A stretch of DNA of 64,000 bases from Yeosuana aquiaggeris (GCF_044003965.1 NZ_JBAWKC010000002.1:248001-312000); one strand, 5' to 3'; shown: positions 25,938 to 35,871, counted from the stretch's first letter. Numbers and translations are program-made. Notes: generated from the letters alone by a model not told the origin.

Positions 25938-26123
25938 CTATCCTATTTGCTTTTCAACAACAAGTATAAAATCAATTTTTGCTGTTGCCCCCATAAGTTG
26001 AAAGGTTGGACGAACATTAGGGATTATTGAAATAACTTCACCATCAAGTTTATTTAAATATTGCTCTAATTTTTCTTGCATGTTTTCACTCTTGACCTCT
26101 AGTCTATGCACTCTGTATTTCAT
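25938..26123 (-). CDS. Small protein of unknown function, DUF4177-like
   Basis: A 61-residue protein, MKYRVHRLEVKSENMQEKLE at the N-terminus, then a short helix, strand and strand. Pattern and size resemble small DUF4177-type proteins, but the match is by eye and weak. It has a proper ATG start and lies 40 bases before the VanZ-like gene on the same strand. An 18-base perfect palindrome is located 33 bases upstream of its start. Confidence 0.55.
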   Translation of the reverse strand: MKYRVHRLEVKSENMQEKLEQYLNKLDGEVISIIPNVRPTFQLMGATAKIDFILVVEKQIG

Positions 26124-26156
26124 ATCCTATATTTTAGTGTTGAAGTTCTTATATGC

Positions 26157-26174
26157 CATATAACTAGTTATATG
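26157..26174. promoter_or_regulatory. Perfect 18-base palindrome, possible operator
   Basis: CATATAACTAGTTATATG is fully self-complementary and lies upstream of the small gene starting at 26123. A dimeric regulator could bind here. In AT-rich DNA such a palindrome can also arise by chance in a window of this size. Confidence 0.3.
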
Positions 26175-26373
26175 TGGAATAAATATACATATTACTAATA
26201 TAATTCACTGGATAATAGGAGTTTTTGTTCCTCTTATTATTCTGCTATTTATCTAAACTAATATAATAATAAGTAAATAAATTTAATGATTCCTTGAATT
26301 TTCAATCATATCAAATACTATTTTTTTTTGGAGTAGTGTTATGGTATAGTTCTATTAATCATTTTCAATATTT

Positions 26374-26727
26374 TTATTCTTCAACTGGAAAAAGCCGAAT
26401 CGTATTGGGTAATGGTGGCAAAACATTTTGTGCTTTATACCCAGGAGCATAGGCAGATATTGATAGTAGAGAGCCTGATGAAATAGTGGTACAGGCCAAT
26501 CCATTTACGTCAGCGGTGGCATAAGTCAAAAAGGGTCCTAATTGTGACCCAGTATCATATGTAATAGTTAATGTTGCGCCCTCAATGGGATTATTGGTCA
26601 ATCCATCCAATATAGTCGAACAAATTTGAGGATTACCTATATCAGTATCCGGGTAGTCTTTACTGCAACTAAAACAGAGTATAATACAAAAAACTAATGT
26701 GTATTTAACTGTTAATTTTATTTCCAT
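26374..26727 (-). CDS. Lipoprotein with carboxypeptidase-regulatory-like fold
   Basis: A 117-residue exported lipoprotein (lipobox CFSC, Cys21). The mature part has the pattern of a CarboxypepD_reg/Ig-like beta-sandwich: ILDGLTNNPIEGATLTI, then TADVNGLACTTI, then ISAYAPGYKAQ. Such single-domain lipoproteins are common and functionally undefined in Bacteroidota. It stands alone on the minus strand upstream of the divergent serine dehydratase gene. Confidence 0.7.
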   Translation of the reverse strand: MEIKLTVKYTLVFCIILCFSCSKDYPDTDIGNPQICSTILDGLTNNPIEGATLTITYDTGSQLGPFLTYATADVNGLACTTISSGSLLSISAYAPGYKAQNVLPPLPNTIRLFPVEE

Positions 26728-26947
26728 ATGACGCCGTTTTAATTATGAAATATAATGATGACGTTATCAATAAACAATGACGAAAATCAACAGGAATAAA
26801 ATTGAGATATTCCCTTTTATAAACCAAATAGTTTTAGTGGTTTAAAAAGTATCTTATTAATATGAGAGCTTTGACCGTATTTATAATAATATACAAACGG
26901 AAAATTATATATCTTACAGGTATGTTTTACAATAAATAAGTTTTAAC

Positions 26948-28516
26948 ATGGGAAAATTACCTAGTATTTTTAATGATGTTATTGGTCCTGTTATGCGAGG
27001 GCCCTCTAGTTCACATACAGCGGCTTCTTGGAGAATCGCAACAATCTGTTTGGAAATGTTGCAAGAGCCGCTAAAAAGTGCTGTTATAGATTTTGATAAA
27101 AATGGCGCTTGGGCCCCAAATTATAGAGAACAAGGAACCACTTTGGGTATTGACGGCGGATTACTAGGATTGGAAATGACTGATAATTTAATGAAAAAAA
27201 CGGAAGAGGTGGCGGCTGATAGAGGTATATCAATTAGCTATAAAGTGGATTCTTTTAAAACGAAACATGTTAATACGGTTAGACTCAACTTAGAAGGTAT
27301 TACGGGTAAAAAGGTAAGTGCTTTAGCAGCATCGCTTGGTGGTGGCGCCTTTGAAATTCAAGAGTTAAATGGTTTTGAAGTAAGTATAAGAGGAGATTAT
27401 TATGAGTTGATTTTCCTTTTAGATGATGGGATTGACATTTTTGATGCAATAAAACTAGGCTTACCGGAACTAAAGTCTATAAATAAATCCATAAATAATG
27501 GAAAAACTTTAATAAATGTTAAACTATCTGATCATCTTTCTAATGATACTTTAACCATGTTAAAAGAAAAATGGTCAGTTGCTGAAGTGATTTTATTAAA
27601 ACCTGTGTTACCAATCATTGCCGGAAACGAACAAACAGTACCATATACAACCATTGAATCTCTCATAAAATATAGTAATGAGCATCATTATGACTTAGGA
27701 AAGTTAGGTTTAATTTATGAGCAATCTCAAAGTGGATTATCGGCTAATGAAGTGAATGCAATCATGGTTAACCATGTCAATATTATTAATAAAAGTATTG
27801 AAACAGGATTACAGGGAACAGTTTATCAAGATCGTATTTTACCGCAACAATCTCATTTGATTGATAAAGCGGCAAAAGCAGGAAAAATTTTAAAGAATTC
27901 TATTGTAAATGAAATAATTAAAAATGTTTCAGCAATAATGGAGTCAAAAAGTGCTATGGAAGTTGTCGTTGCTAATCCAACCGCTGGTTCTTGTGGCGCT
28001 GTTGGCGGCGTATTAAAAGCAGTTGCAGATGAATTAAATGCAAGTGAAGAAGAACTTATTCAAGCCTATTTCGCGGCAGGCTTGGTAGGTGTTTATTTTG
28101 CTAATGGTCCGGGGTTTTCTGCTGAAGAACATGGTTGTCAGGTAGAATGTGGTGCCTCTGCCGGCATGGCCGCTGCTGGGATTGTGCAGCTTTTTGGTGG
28201 CACGGCAAAGCAAGCCATTGACGCAGCTTCAATGGCGATACAAAACATGATTGGTTTGGTCTGCGACCCAATTGCTGATCGTGTTGAAGCACCTTGTCTT
28301 GGTAAAAATGTAAGTGCTGCAGTAAATGCCCTTTCTTCAGCGACCATGGTTGCCTCCGGATATAATGCATTAATTCCTTTAGATGAGGTTATAAGTACCG
28401 TATCTAGTGTCAGTAGTCAAATGCCTACATGTGTTAAATGTACAGGAAAGGGTGGTTTAGCAATTACAAAAACGGCATGTGCTATTAAAGCAAAACTATC
28501 CAGTCAAATGGGCTGA
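26948..28516 (+). CDS. sdaA: L-serine ammonia-lyase (L-serine dehydratase, fused type)
   Basis: Converts L-serine to pyruvate and ammonia with a 4Fe-4S cluster. The 522-residue single chain joins the beta domain (residues about 1-190, GPVMRGPSSSHTAA) to the alpha domain (about 230-520). Candidate cluster-binding cysteines lie in PTAGSCGAVGG (349), GCQVECG (397, 401), GLVCDP (439) and EAPCLGKN (450). This follows the typical CQ.E / GL.CDP / PC pattern of iron-sulfur serine dehydratases. It stands alone between accessory genes and the polysaccharide locus. Confidence 0.95.
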   Translation: MGKLPSIFNDVIGPVMRGPSSSHTAASWRIATICLEMLQEPLKSAVIDFDKNGAWAPNYREQGTTLGIDGGLLGLEMTDNLMKKTEEVAADRGISISYKVDSFKTKHVNTVRLNLEGITGKKVSALAASLGGGAFEIQELNGFEVSIRGDYYELIFLLDDGIDIFDAIKLGLPELKSINKSINNGKTLINVKLSDHLSNDTLTMLKEKWSVAEVILLKPVLPIIAGNEQTVPYTTIESLIKYSNEHHYDLGKLGLIYEQSQSGLSANEVNAIMVNHVNIINKSIETGLQGTVYQDRILPQQSHLIDKAAKAGKILKNSIVNEIIKNVSAIMESKSAMEVVVANPTAGSCGAVGGVLKAVADELNASEEELIQAYFAAGLVGVYFANGPGFSAEEHGCQVECGASAGMAAAGIVQLFGGTAKQAIDAASMAIQNMIGLVCDPIADRVEAPCLGKNVSAAVNALSSATMVASGYNALIPLDEVISTVSSVSSQMPTCVKCTGKGGLAITKTACAIKAKLSSQMG

Positions 28517-28559
28517 AATAAAGATTTTTATATAAAATTTTAGGTTGTTCTAATTACCA

Positions 28560-30137
28560 TTATTTATTATTCAAAATAATGTCCATTTCACTAAATAATC
28601 GGGTTTTAATTTTCTTGTACTTCTTTAGACTTGCAAGATTGTGCCACTCATAGGGATCTTTCTTATGATTGTATAATTCTTCCTGACCATTTCCATAACG
28701 TATATAGCGCCAGTATTTTGTTCTGTATGAAAAATTTTGGTTTTGAGTTTGAACCTTTATTCCGTAATTACCAACAACCGTTAATGCGCCGTTTGGGCCC
28801 TTCCATTCTGCATCATTTTCTTCAATAAATGGTTTTAAACTATAGCCACCTAAATCACCGCCAGATTCGTTGAATTTGTTATTTCCAGTCAAATGACAAT
28901 AGTCTTTTAGGGTAGGATAGAGGTCAATTAACGAAACAGGATGTTCTACTGTTAAAGCTGATTTGGAAGTTGGGGTTTTTATGATCATTGGAATTCTTGT
29001 ACTTTCTTCCCATGGAGAATTTTTAAATAAATAGTTTTTTTCTCCCATCTGCCATCCATGGTCACTTGTAAAGACAATAATGGTATTATCTTTAAATTTA
29101 CTGTCATTTAAAGCATCTATTACTTTGCCAACTTGTTCATCAACAAAAGCTACACAGGCCAAATAAGCTTGTAAAAAATGTTTAAGAGCCAACGCTCTAT
29201 CTCCATTATAGGATTCCAATAGCATTCTGTAATATCTATGTCCTTTATTATTATCGTTGTCGTTCGGGTCAAAATTAGTATTGTAAAAAGTGTCTTTTTC
29301 ATCATCAATCATCCACTTCTCCAATTCAATTTTATCTAACGGAAACATATCAAAATATTTATCTGGTGCATGTAAGGGAGTATGTGGCCTTACAAAACCT
29401 ATTCCCATAAAGAATGGTTGATTATCATTGCGGCTATCTAATTCTTTTATTTTTTTTACCGCCCATTCTGCATGTAATTCGTCTTGCATCAAATCCCTGT
29501 CTTTATCATTTATATAACGCATAGGTTTATTATCTGGACCATAAACCCAACCTTTTTCTCCTTTTATACCTTCAGAAATACCTGCTGACAAACGTCCAAA
29601 TGACCCATCTATGGGGCCAATAGAACTGAATGGTGCAGGAACAGCTGGATTGCTTATTCTGTTTTCACCATCAAAATAAACAGGTCCATAATTGTATTTT
29701 AAAGGCATTCCCCACTCATCCCAGTCTTCTTTTATTTCACCATGAGTTATTTTACCAGTTCCTAAAGTTAGGTAGCCATTATCTTTGAAATATCGAATAA
29801 GGGTTTTATTATTTTTTAATACCGGTTGTTTTTTTAAATCGGTCCATCCATAATCTAGAGATACATGTGGATAGACACCTGTGATCAAACTGTTTCTTGA
29901 AGGCGAACAAACGGGCACATTGGATTGCGCATTCATAAAGCGAACCCCAGAAGCAGCTAATTTATCTATATGAGGCGTTTTAGCTTGTGGATGGCCACCA
30001 AATACCCCTTGATAATCATTTAAATCATCACAAATAATAAATAACACGTTGGGTTTGTCTTTTAGATTTTGTGAAACTAAATTCTGAAAGTTGAAAAGAA
30101 AAAAAATAAAAACCCATATTGTTTTAAAAAAAGTCAT
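28560..30137 (-). CDS. Exported sulfatase, S1 family (CSPSR type)
   Basis: A 525-residue type I sulfatase that removes sulfate esters from sugars in the periplasm or outside. It has a signal peptide (residues 1-22), the first metal-binding Asp pair in FIICDDLN, and Cys77 in CSPSR, which must be oxidised to formylglycine. HTPLHAPDKYFD and FTSDHGWQMGEK follow, the latter with the C-terminal metal-site DH. The signal-peptide region is nearly identical in DNA to that of the next sulfatase (30207-31640). It is the last gene of the minus-strand arm. Confidence 0.93.
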   Translation of the reverse strand: MTFFKTIWVFIFFLFNFQNLVSQNLKDKPNVLFIICDDLNDYQGVFGGHPQAKTPHIDKLAASGVRFMNAQSNVPVCSPSRNSLITGVYPHVSLDYGWTDLKKQPVLKNNKTLIRYFKDNGYLTLGTGKITHGEIKEDWDEWGMPLKYNYGPVYFDGENRISNPAVPAPFSSIGPIDGSFGRLSAGISEGIKGEKGWVYGPDNKPMRYINDKDRDLMQDELHAEWAVKKIKELDSRNDNQPFFMGIGFVRPHTPLHAPDKYFDMFPLDKIELEKWMIDDEKDTFYNTNFDPNDNDNNKGHRYYRMLLESYNGDRALALKHFLQAYLACVAFVDEQVGKVIDALNDSKFKDNTIIVFTSDHGWQMGEKNYLFKNSPWEESTRIPMIIKTPTSKSALTVEHPVSLIDLYPTLKDYCHLTGNNKFNESGGDLGGYSLKPFIEENDAEWKGPNGALTVVGNYGIKVQTQNQNFSYRTKYWRYIRYGNGQEELYNHKKDPYEWHNLASLKKYKKIKTRLFSEMDIILNNK

Positions 30138-30206
30138 CTATAAAATTTTAATTTAATTATTAACTCTAAAAAGTACTATGGCGCTCAAAATAATGCTAGT
30201 CGTAAT

Positions 30207-31640
30207 CTAAGGTAGTTTTATATGATCTCTTTCTGTTATGTGTTTTTTGATCTTTGCAGATAATTCAATAATTAGTTTTTTGTTTTCCTTTTCTTCTGAA
30301 ATATTAAGGTTTTCTTCTGGATCCTTACTTAAATCATATAACATGCGAGCTGTTTTTTCACCCTTATCATTAAACCATTCTGTATAGGTATGCGACTGGG
30401 TTACGATTGTTTCTCCATTGATCCAGCGACTATATATAGCTTCTTTCCAAGGTTGATTTGGATTATCTATTAGGGGAGCGAAGCTTTTACCTTGTAAATG
30501 AAAAGGTTTCGGGAGGTCAGCCAATTCACAAAGTGTTGGATAAATATCAACATGTTCCACCAATGCATCTGTCTTTATGTTTTCTTTTTTTCCAGGTACG
30601 CTTAAAATTAAGGGTGTGTGCAAAACCTTTTCAAAATTGCAATGTTTCGCCCATAAATTGTGCTCACCAAGATGCCAACCATGGTCACCCCAAAGGATTA
30701 CAATGGTATTGTCTGCTAAACCGGAACGTTCTAATTCTTTCAATACTTTACCTAATTGGGCATCCATATAACTTACCGATGCATAATATCCATGAATTAA
30801 TTTTCGCATAAACTCTTTCTCCATTGGCCCTTCTTCGGGAACATCAGTATATGCTCGTAATTCAGAAAAATTATGCATACTTTCATCGGGTGCCCCTTCA
30901 GGCTTAAACATATTATCAGGAAGTTGTATATTATCAAAATTATACATATCCCAGTACTTTTTAGGCGCGTTAAATGGTAAATGAGGCCGTTGGAATCCTA
31001 CAGCAAGAAAAAATGGCTGACCAGTGTCTTTAAATTGTTGCAGATACTCAACAGCTCTGTCTGCAATCATTCCATCCATGTAAATATGATCAGGGGCATC
31101 TGGTGCCTCAAAGCTAGGGCCATCTATTCCCCACTTACCATTTTTTATGAGCGTATCTGATTCTGGCATAACATATCCTTGCCAACCTTTCCAATCTGAT
31201 TTTGGGTAATATTCAGGAACACTCCAACTACCAACAGCATCGGGACGTTTATGATAAATTTTACCAAGTGAAACGGTGTAATAGCCATTGTTTTTAAAAT
31301 GCATAGGCAGGCTTAACACACCCGGTAATTCTTCGTCTTGGCTTATGTGGGCATCAACAAAGCGATGGCGGTTAGGTCGCACACCAGATAGCAAACTTGC
31401 ACGTGATGCCCCGCAAACTGGAACGTTGCAATACGAACGATTAAAAAGTAAACCCGATTCAGCCAATTTATCAATATTGGGCGATTTAATCTGTGGTTGT
31501 CCGTAGCACCCTAATTCTGGTCTCAAATCATCTACAGCTATAAATAATACGTTCGGTTTATTCTTTAGATTTTGTGATACGAAATACTGAAAGCTAAAAA
31601 ATAAAAAAATAAAAATCCATTTTGTTTTAAAAATAGTCAT
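30207..31640 (-). CDS. Exported sulfatase, iduronate-2-sulfatase-like (CGASR type)
   Basis: A 477-residue sulfatase with a signal peptide. Its N-terminal region FIAVDDLRPELGCYG and SPNIDKLAESG resembles human iduronate-2-sulfatase and bacterial S1_7 enzymes. The nucleophile is Cys76 in CGASR, where the second variable position is Ala rather than the usual Pro; this variant is accepted by formylglycine-generating systems. HRPHLPFNAPKKYWD-like and WGDHGWHLGEH segments complete the active site. It lies 15 bases downstream of a beta-helix gene. Confidence 0.93.
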   Translation of the reverse strand: MTIFKTKWIFIFLFFSFQYFVSQNLKNKPNVLFIAVDDLRPELGCYGQPQIKSPNIDKLAESGLLFNRSYCNVPVCGASRASLLSGVRPNRHRFVDAHISQDEELPGVLSLPMHFKNNGYYTVSLGKIYHKRPDAVGSWSVPEYYPKSDWKGWQGYVMPESDTLIKNGKWGIDGPSFEAPDAPDHIYMDGMIADRAVEYLQQFKDTGQPFFLAVGFQRPHLPFNAPKKYWDMYNFDNIQLPDNMFKPEGAPDESMHNFSELRAYTDVPEEGPMEKEFMRKLIHGYYASVSYMDAQLGKVLKELERSGLADNTIVILWGDHGWHLGEHNLWAKHCNFEKVLHTPLILSVPGKKENIKTDALVEHVDIYPTLCELADLPKPFHLQGKSFAPLIDNPNQPWKEAIYSRWINGETIVTQSHTYTEWFNDKGEKTARMLYDLSKDPEENLNISEEKENKKLIIELSAKIKKHITERDHIKLP

Positions 31641-31655
31641 ACGGCAAATATAAAT

Positions 31656-33311
31656 TTAATCATTACCTGTAACAGGTTCTATGGCACCTAAACTAGGGTT
31701 TACTCCAATTAAGTTTCCTAATATGTCCTTTTCAAGTTTAAGCGATTGTAGCAGTCCGCTAGTATCTTGAGGAAGTAAATCAATGTTAATGCCCTTATAA
31801 TGTACTAAATTAAAATTTTCAGGCGTATAATCTTTAGCTTCAATACCTCCCTTATTCCTAAATTCTGGATTTCCAATGATAGGGGCTACGTCCATTAACC
31901 CAGTATTTTTTGGCCAGTTCTCTTTTTTCAAAAATAAATTATTTTTAAAAAATACATTTTTTGCTGAATCGCCAGATGCACTATCTGGTTTGTATTGATC
32001 GCCCAATACCGCTTTTGAATCACCTTCTAAATAAAATATATTATTAGCAATCAGGATGCCACGGCTAGTATTATCTATAGCTATTTTAGCAACAATAGAA
32101 GAATCACAATATATAGTGTTATTGTAGATATAGGAATTTACAGGGCCTTTTCTTTTTTTCTTTGTGCCCTGATACCCACTTAACCATAAAATTTTACCTT
32201 CTTGAAAAGCACCATCAATACCTTTAACCCTGTGACCATCATTAACACTAATATTGTAACGATAGGAGCAATTATAATTATTTCCAAGTATTTCGCAAAA
32301 TCCACCGGCATTATAAGCACTGATATTATATTGTAAAACTATGTTGTCACAATTAAAATCAATGTGTGCACCTGCTGAATCGCCGGGACCATTGGCGTAT
32401 AAAAATTTATTTTTCTCTATTAAAACTTTTGAAGAACCCCAGGTCCATAAGCCACTCCCGCGCCCCCATTTTCTGGAATCATCATGACTACCAGAATGGG
32501 AAACGGTATTATTGGATACATACACATTTTCTACACCAGACATCTGAATTCCAGGGCCACCGGTTTTTTGAATGGTATTGTTTGATATTTCAATGTTTGA
32601 AATATTTTTTTCATTCCCTGTTAATTTGATTCCTGTATGAGACACATTGCTTATAGAACAACTCAAAATTTTGATATCATCAATTAAAGAATTTGTGTCA
32701 TTAATGACGCGAATACCCCAGCCATATTTTTGGGTGCCATTGGCCGTTTTAACTTCATTTTCGCCTCTTACAAAACCGTAATTTTCATAGTAAATATCAT
32801 TAATAGTAATATTTTCTATCACAATATGTTGCATATTTGTTGAAGACGTTTTTTTAACTAAAATACCACATCTCATTTTTTGTAAAATGCTTGGGTTGTT
32901 AAAACCATTAGCAGTTAATTTTAAATTAGATACTTTAATAAAACTGCAATCTTCTAAAAGAATCCCATGAGTTTCTCCTTTAAAATCTATAATTGCCGGC
33001 AATATGGTTTCGGAAGCATCCCAGCTAATTGTAGTGATGATAATGGGATTATTTTTTGTGCCACTTTGGTTTATTAAACTAATTCCTGATTCAAATAATT
33101 GATTTGACGCCAATAATACTGTATCTCCGGGCTGCAATTTTATTTTGGAAACCTGGGATAAGGTTTTAAAAGCAGACTCTTTGGTTAATCCATTATTTGA
33201 ATCGCTTCCTAATTTAGGGTGCACATAATAATCTTTAGCTATGACATGAAAATTGCAGAAAAGAAATATTATTAAAACTAAAAGTCTGGATTTTATAAGC
33301 ATTTTAATCAT
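31656..33311 (-). CDS. Secreted right-handed parallel beta-helix protein 1
   Basis: A 551-residue exported protein: signal peptide to about residue 25, then YYVHPKLGSDSNNGL, an N-terminal cap motif common in pectate-lyase-like proteins, followed by many short beta-helix coils rich in N-N ladders (ISNNTI, VSNNTV, IYNNTI, IANNIF). The fold is typical of polysaccharide lyases and some galactan hydrolases, but no known catalytic signature was recognised. Its ATG shares one base with the stop codon of beta-helix gene 2. It is probably a glycan-cleaving enzyme of the locus. Confidence 0.8.
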   Translation of the reverse strand: MIKMLIKSRLLVLIIFLFCNFHVIAKDYYVHPKLGSDSNNGLTKESAFKTLSQVSKIKLQPGDTVLLASNQLFESGISLINQSGTKNNPIIITTISWDASETILPAIIDFKGETHGILLEDCSFIKVSNLKLTANGFNNPSILQKMRCGILVKKTSSTNMQHIVIENITINDIYYENYGFVRGENEVKTANGTQKYGWGIRVINDTNSLIDDIKILSCSISNVSHTGIKLTGNEKNISNIEISNNTIQKTGGPGIQMSGVENVYVSNNTVSHSGSHDDSRKWGRGSGLWTWGSSKVLIEKNKFLYANGPGDSAGAHIDFNCDNIVLQYNISAYNAGGFCEILGNNYNCSYRYNISVNDGHRVKGIDGAFQEGKILWLSGYQGTKKKRKGPVNSYIYNNTIYCDSSIVAKIAIDNTSRGILIANNIFYLEGDSKAVLGDQYKPDSASGDSAKNVFFKNNLFLKKENWPKNTGLMDVAPIIGNPEFRNKGGIEAKDYTPENFNLVHYKGINIDLLPQDTSGLLQSLKLEKDILGNLIGVNPSLGAIEPVTGND

Positions 33312-34795
33312 TAGTTTATGTTAACTAAAATTTTGTTAGACGTCCCAATGTTCCGTTTTAAAAGTGAATCGTTTTTTTGCAGCATGAAATTTTTTAATGT
33401 TTCAAAGCCGTTTCCTCTGGCATTTTCATTTATAAAATTGGGTTTATTAAAAATAGCGTTTAAGTCTTTAGGAAGATCTACTATGGTTCCGTAATAATTA
33501 TTACTATTAAACTGAGTTCCTGTATCTTCACCAAACAGGAATCTGCCTGTTGTGTCAGTATAGAAAATATTATTTTCAAATAAGGTGTTTACCGGCCAAA
33601 GATTACCCCAGTTGTCCATATTCACAATGGTATTATCCAATGTTTTTTCTGGAAGAATAATAACATTGTTATGAATCGTTATGTTTTCAGTGGGGCCAGT
33701 GATGTGAAAGATAGGAGAAAAATCCCCTTTTCGTTGGGTGGGATAAGGGCGTATACCGTCGTTGATACTAATATTATGCCTTATAATAGTATTTTTTGTT
33801 CCGATATTCCCAGTACTCTTGAAAGTAAACCCATTATTACAAATGAGTAGAAAACCACCGTAATTATCATGGCTATAGTTATATTGAATGATAGTTCCTG
33901 TACAATTGTAATCAGAATCAAATCCCTGCCCGTCCCATTTAGCCTTATGTCCGCTTACTTCATTATATTGAATTAAAGTATTATCTGAACTCCATGGCCA
34001 AATACCTGCGGCAGCTTCTTCATGCGACAAAATATCGGGAAAATCACGAAGCACATTATTTTCAATAATGGCACCTTCACAACCAATTGGAACAATACCA
34101 TCCCCCGGAATGTTTTCCAATACATTATTTCGAATGATGACTCCAGTGCTAGGAAACCATTTATCTCTACTTGTATTTCCTCTAGAGTTAATACCATTTC
34201 TACCAGTATGATGCAGATAACTATTCTGAATGATTAAATCTACAAAGCGCGTCGGTATTTTTTGACCCAAATTTTGCCATAGTATCGCACCGCCTCCACC
34301 ATCTTTTTTTACTAAACTACCATTGACATGATGTATTTCTAAGCTATCTAAAATAATATGATGGCAATCACCAAAATTTTCAGCTCTTATAATAACACCT
34401 CTTCTATTTGCTGCGCGTTCGTTACCTGTATTCGTGATTTCTAAATTTCTAATTTCCCAGTATTCAACATTGTTAAGTAGAACTGTATGTAATTTTTCTC
34501 CCTTACCATGAATGGCTGGTTTCCTGCCTGACCCATATCGATCCATAAGGATTGGTTTTTCTTTAATACCACTGCCTTTTGGTTCTAATTGTCCAAAGTA
34601 AGTTGTTCCAGATTTAAACAGAATTTTATCCCCGGGTTTAAAAATGATCTGGTTAACTTTTTGTAAGGAAGCCCATGCTTTAGAAGGCGATTTTCCAGAA
34701 TTAGAATCATTGCCTGATGCAGCATCAACATAGTAAACCTTTGTACAGTTAGAAAAGAGAAGCAAAACACATAAAATTAATGTTATGTTTTTCAT
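33311..34795 (-). CDS. Right-handed parallel beta-helix lipoprotein 2
   Basis: A 494-residue lipoprotein (lipobox LLFSNC, Cys17) starting its mature part with YYVDAASGNDSNSGKSPSKA, the same cap motif as beta-helix protein 1. A beta-helix follows with coils such as IIRNNVLENI, IIENNVLRDF, IIQYNYSHDN and IIRHNISIND. The two proteins share architecture and several coil sequences, so they are diverged paralogues. Lipid anchoring suggests action at the cell surface or in the periplasm. Catalytic residues cannot be named from sequence. Confidence 0.8.
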   Translation of the reverse strand: MKNITLILCVLLLFSNCTKVYYVDAASGNDSNSGKSPSKAWASLQKVNQIIFKPGDKILFKSGTTYFGQLEPKGSGIKEKPILMDRYGSGRKPAIHGKGEKLHTVLLNNVEYWEIRNLEITNTGNERAANRRGVIIRAENFGDCHHIILDSLEIHHVNGSLVKKDGGGGAILWQNLGQKIPTRFVDLIIQNSYLHHTGRNGINSRGNTSRDKWFPSTGVIIRNNVLENIPGDGIVPIGCEGAIIENNVLRDFPDILSHEEAAAGIWPWSSDNTLIQYNEVSGHKAKWDGQGFDSDYNCTGTIIQYNYSHDNYGGFLLICNNGFTFKSTGNIGTKNTIIRHNISINDGIRPYPTQRKGDFSPIFHITGPTENITIHNNVIILPEKTLDNTIVNMDNWGNLWPVNTLFENNIFYTDTTGRFLFGEDTGTQFNSNNYYGTIVDLPKDLNAIFNKPNFINENARGNGFETLKNFMLQKNDSLLKRNIGTSNKILVNIN

Positions 34796-34909
34796 GTTAT
34801 ATAAGTATATATTGTTTTATTAGTTAACGATGATTTGATAATAAACCTAAGTTTGATTTAAAATAAAAGTTTCGATCTTATAAACATTTTAATAATTATT
34901 TCAGATTAT

Positions 34910-35752
34910 TTAAAATTCGATGTTCACAAATGGCTCCTTCTTTAAATACCCCAGTGATTGTAAAAATTTATCTGTTTCCAAGACGGTATTCTTATAAAAT
35001 TCAAAATGTCTATGATTGAAAAAACCGTGTCCTTCACCTTCATATAGCATAAGGTCGCATCGGTTCCCAATATTTTCCATAGCCACTTTAAAATATTGAG
35101 CGGTTTCAACAGGAATTAATTTGTCTTCAGTACCCAGAAATAAAATCATTGGTGGGGTTTCTTTTTTTATATTGTGTAAGGGGGAAAAATCTTTATATGC
35201 CATTCCAATTCTTTCATTTCCGTAACCACCGGGTCCATTATCAATGACCGGATTAAACAATACAAGTGCGTTTGGAACTGAGCTAATGGAGCGATCATCA
35301 GAACTTTCATTATACCCGTCTATTAAGGCCGTAGCGGCGGCAAGATGCCCACCGGAGGACCCTCCCGAAGCAATTATTTTGTCCGGATCAATATTAAATT
35401 TAGTTGCATTGGCCCTTAAGAACCTTATGGCAGATTTTGCGTCTTTTAATGATTCAAAAGGAGTGGTATTGTGTTTGTTTTCTATTCTGTAATCAGCTAA
35501 AAAACATACCAATCCTCGTTTCGCGAAGTATTTTGCCTGTTGCAAGAAATGCTTCCGATCACCATTAATCCATCCACCTCCAAAAAAGAACAGCATCGCT
35601 GGGTGATTTTTAGAAATATCAAATGAATCAGGGTAATAAACTTCTAAGAAAAGTTGTGTTGAATCAATCTCTTTGTAAAGAATTTCTTCCTGAGCAAGAA
35701 CTGACGTAATTCCCAAACTAAATAATAATAAAAATGATAATAAGTATTTCAT
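34910..35752 (-). CDS. Exported alpha/beta hydrolase (carbohydrate esterase-like)
   Basis: A 280-residue secreted hydrolase with signal peptide (residues 1-20). The oxyanion segment is FFGGGW, the nucleophile elbow GGSSGGH, the acid Asp is in GTEDKLIP and the His in GEGHGFFNH. This is the arrangement of BD-FAE/acetylxylan-esterase-like enzymes. In the setting of a glycan locus it probably removes acetyl or other acyl groups that block glycosidases. The plus-strand arm has a second alpha/beta hydrolase at the window end. Confidence 0.88.
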   Translation of the reverse strand: MKYLLSFLLLFSLGITSVLAQEEILYKEIDSTQLFLEVYYPDSFDISKNHPAMLFFFGGGWINGDRKHFLQQAKYFAKRGLVCFLADYRIENKHNTTPFESLKDAKSAIRFLRANATKFNIDPDKIIASGGSSGGHLAAATALIDGYNESSDDRSISSVPNALVLFNPVIDNGPGGYGNERIGMAYKDFSPLHNIKKETPPMILFLGTEDKLIPVETAQYFKVAMENIGNRCDLMLYEGEGHGFFNHRHFEFYKNTVLETDKFLQSLGYLKKEPFVNIEF

Positions 35753-35871
35753 ATAGGTTTCTTATGTATTGTTAGTAACTATATAAATAAAGATATTTAG
35801 GGTTTTTAAAGTACTCTCCCATCGGTTTATTATTCTATAAAATACAGATAATAAGTTAATTACATATTATC

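Noticed and set aside
26212..26240. 10-bp hairpin between the small unknown gene and the lipoprotein gene
   Set aside because: It contains a G-U pair and has no T run on either side, so it is not convincing as a terminator.
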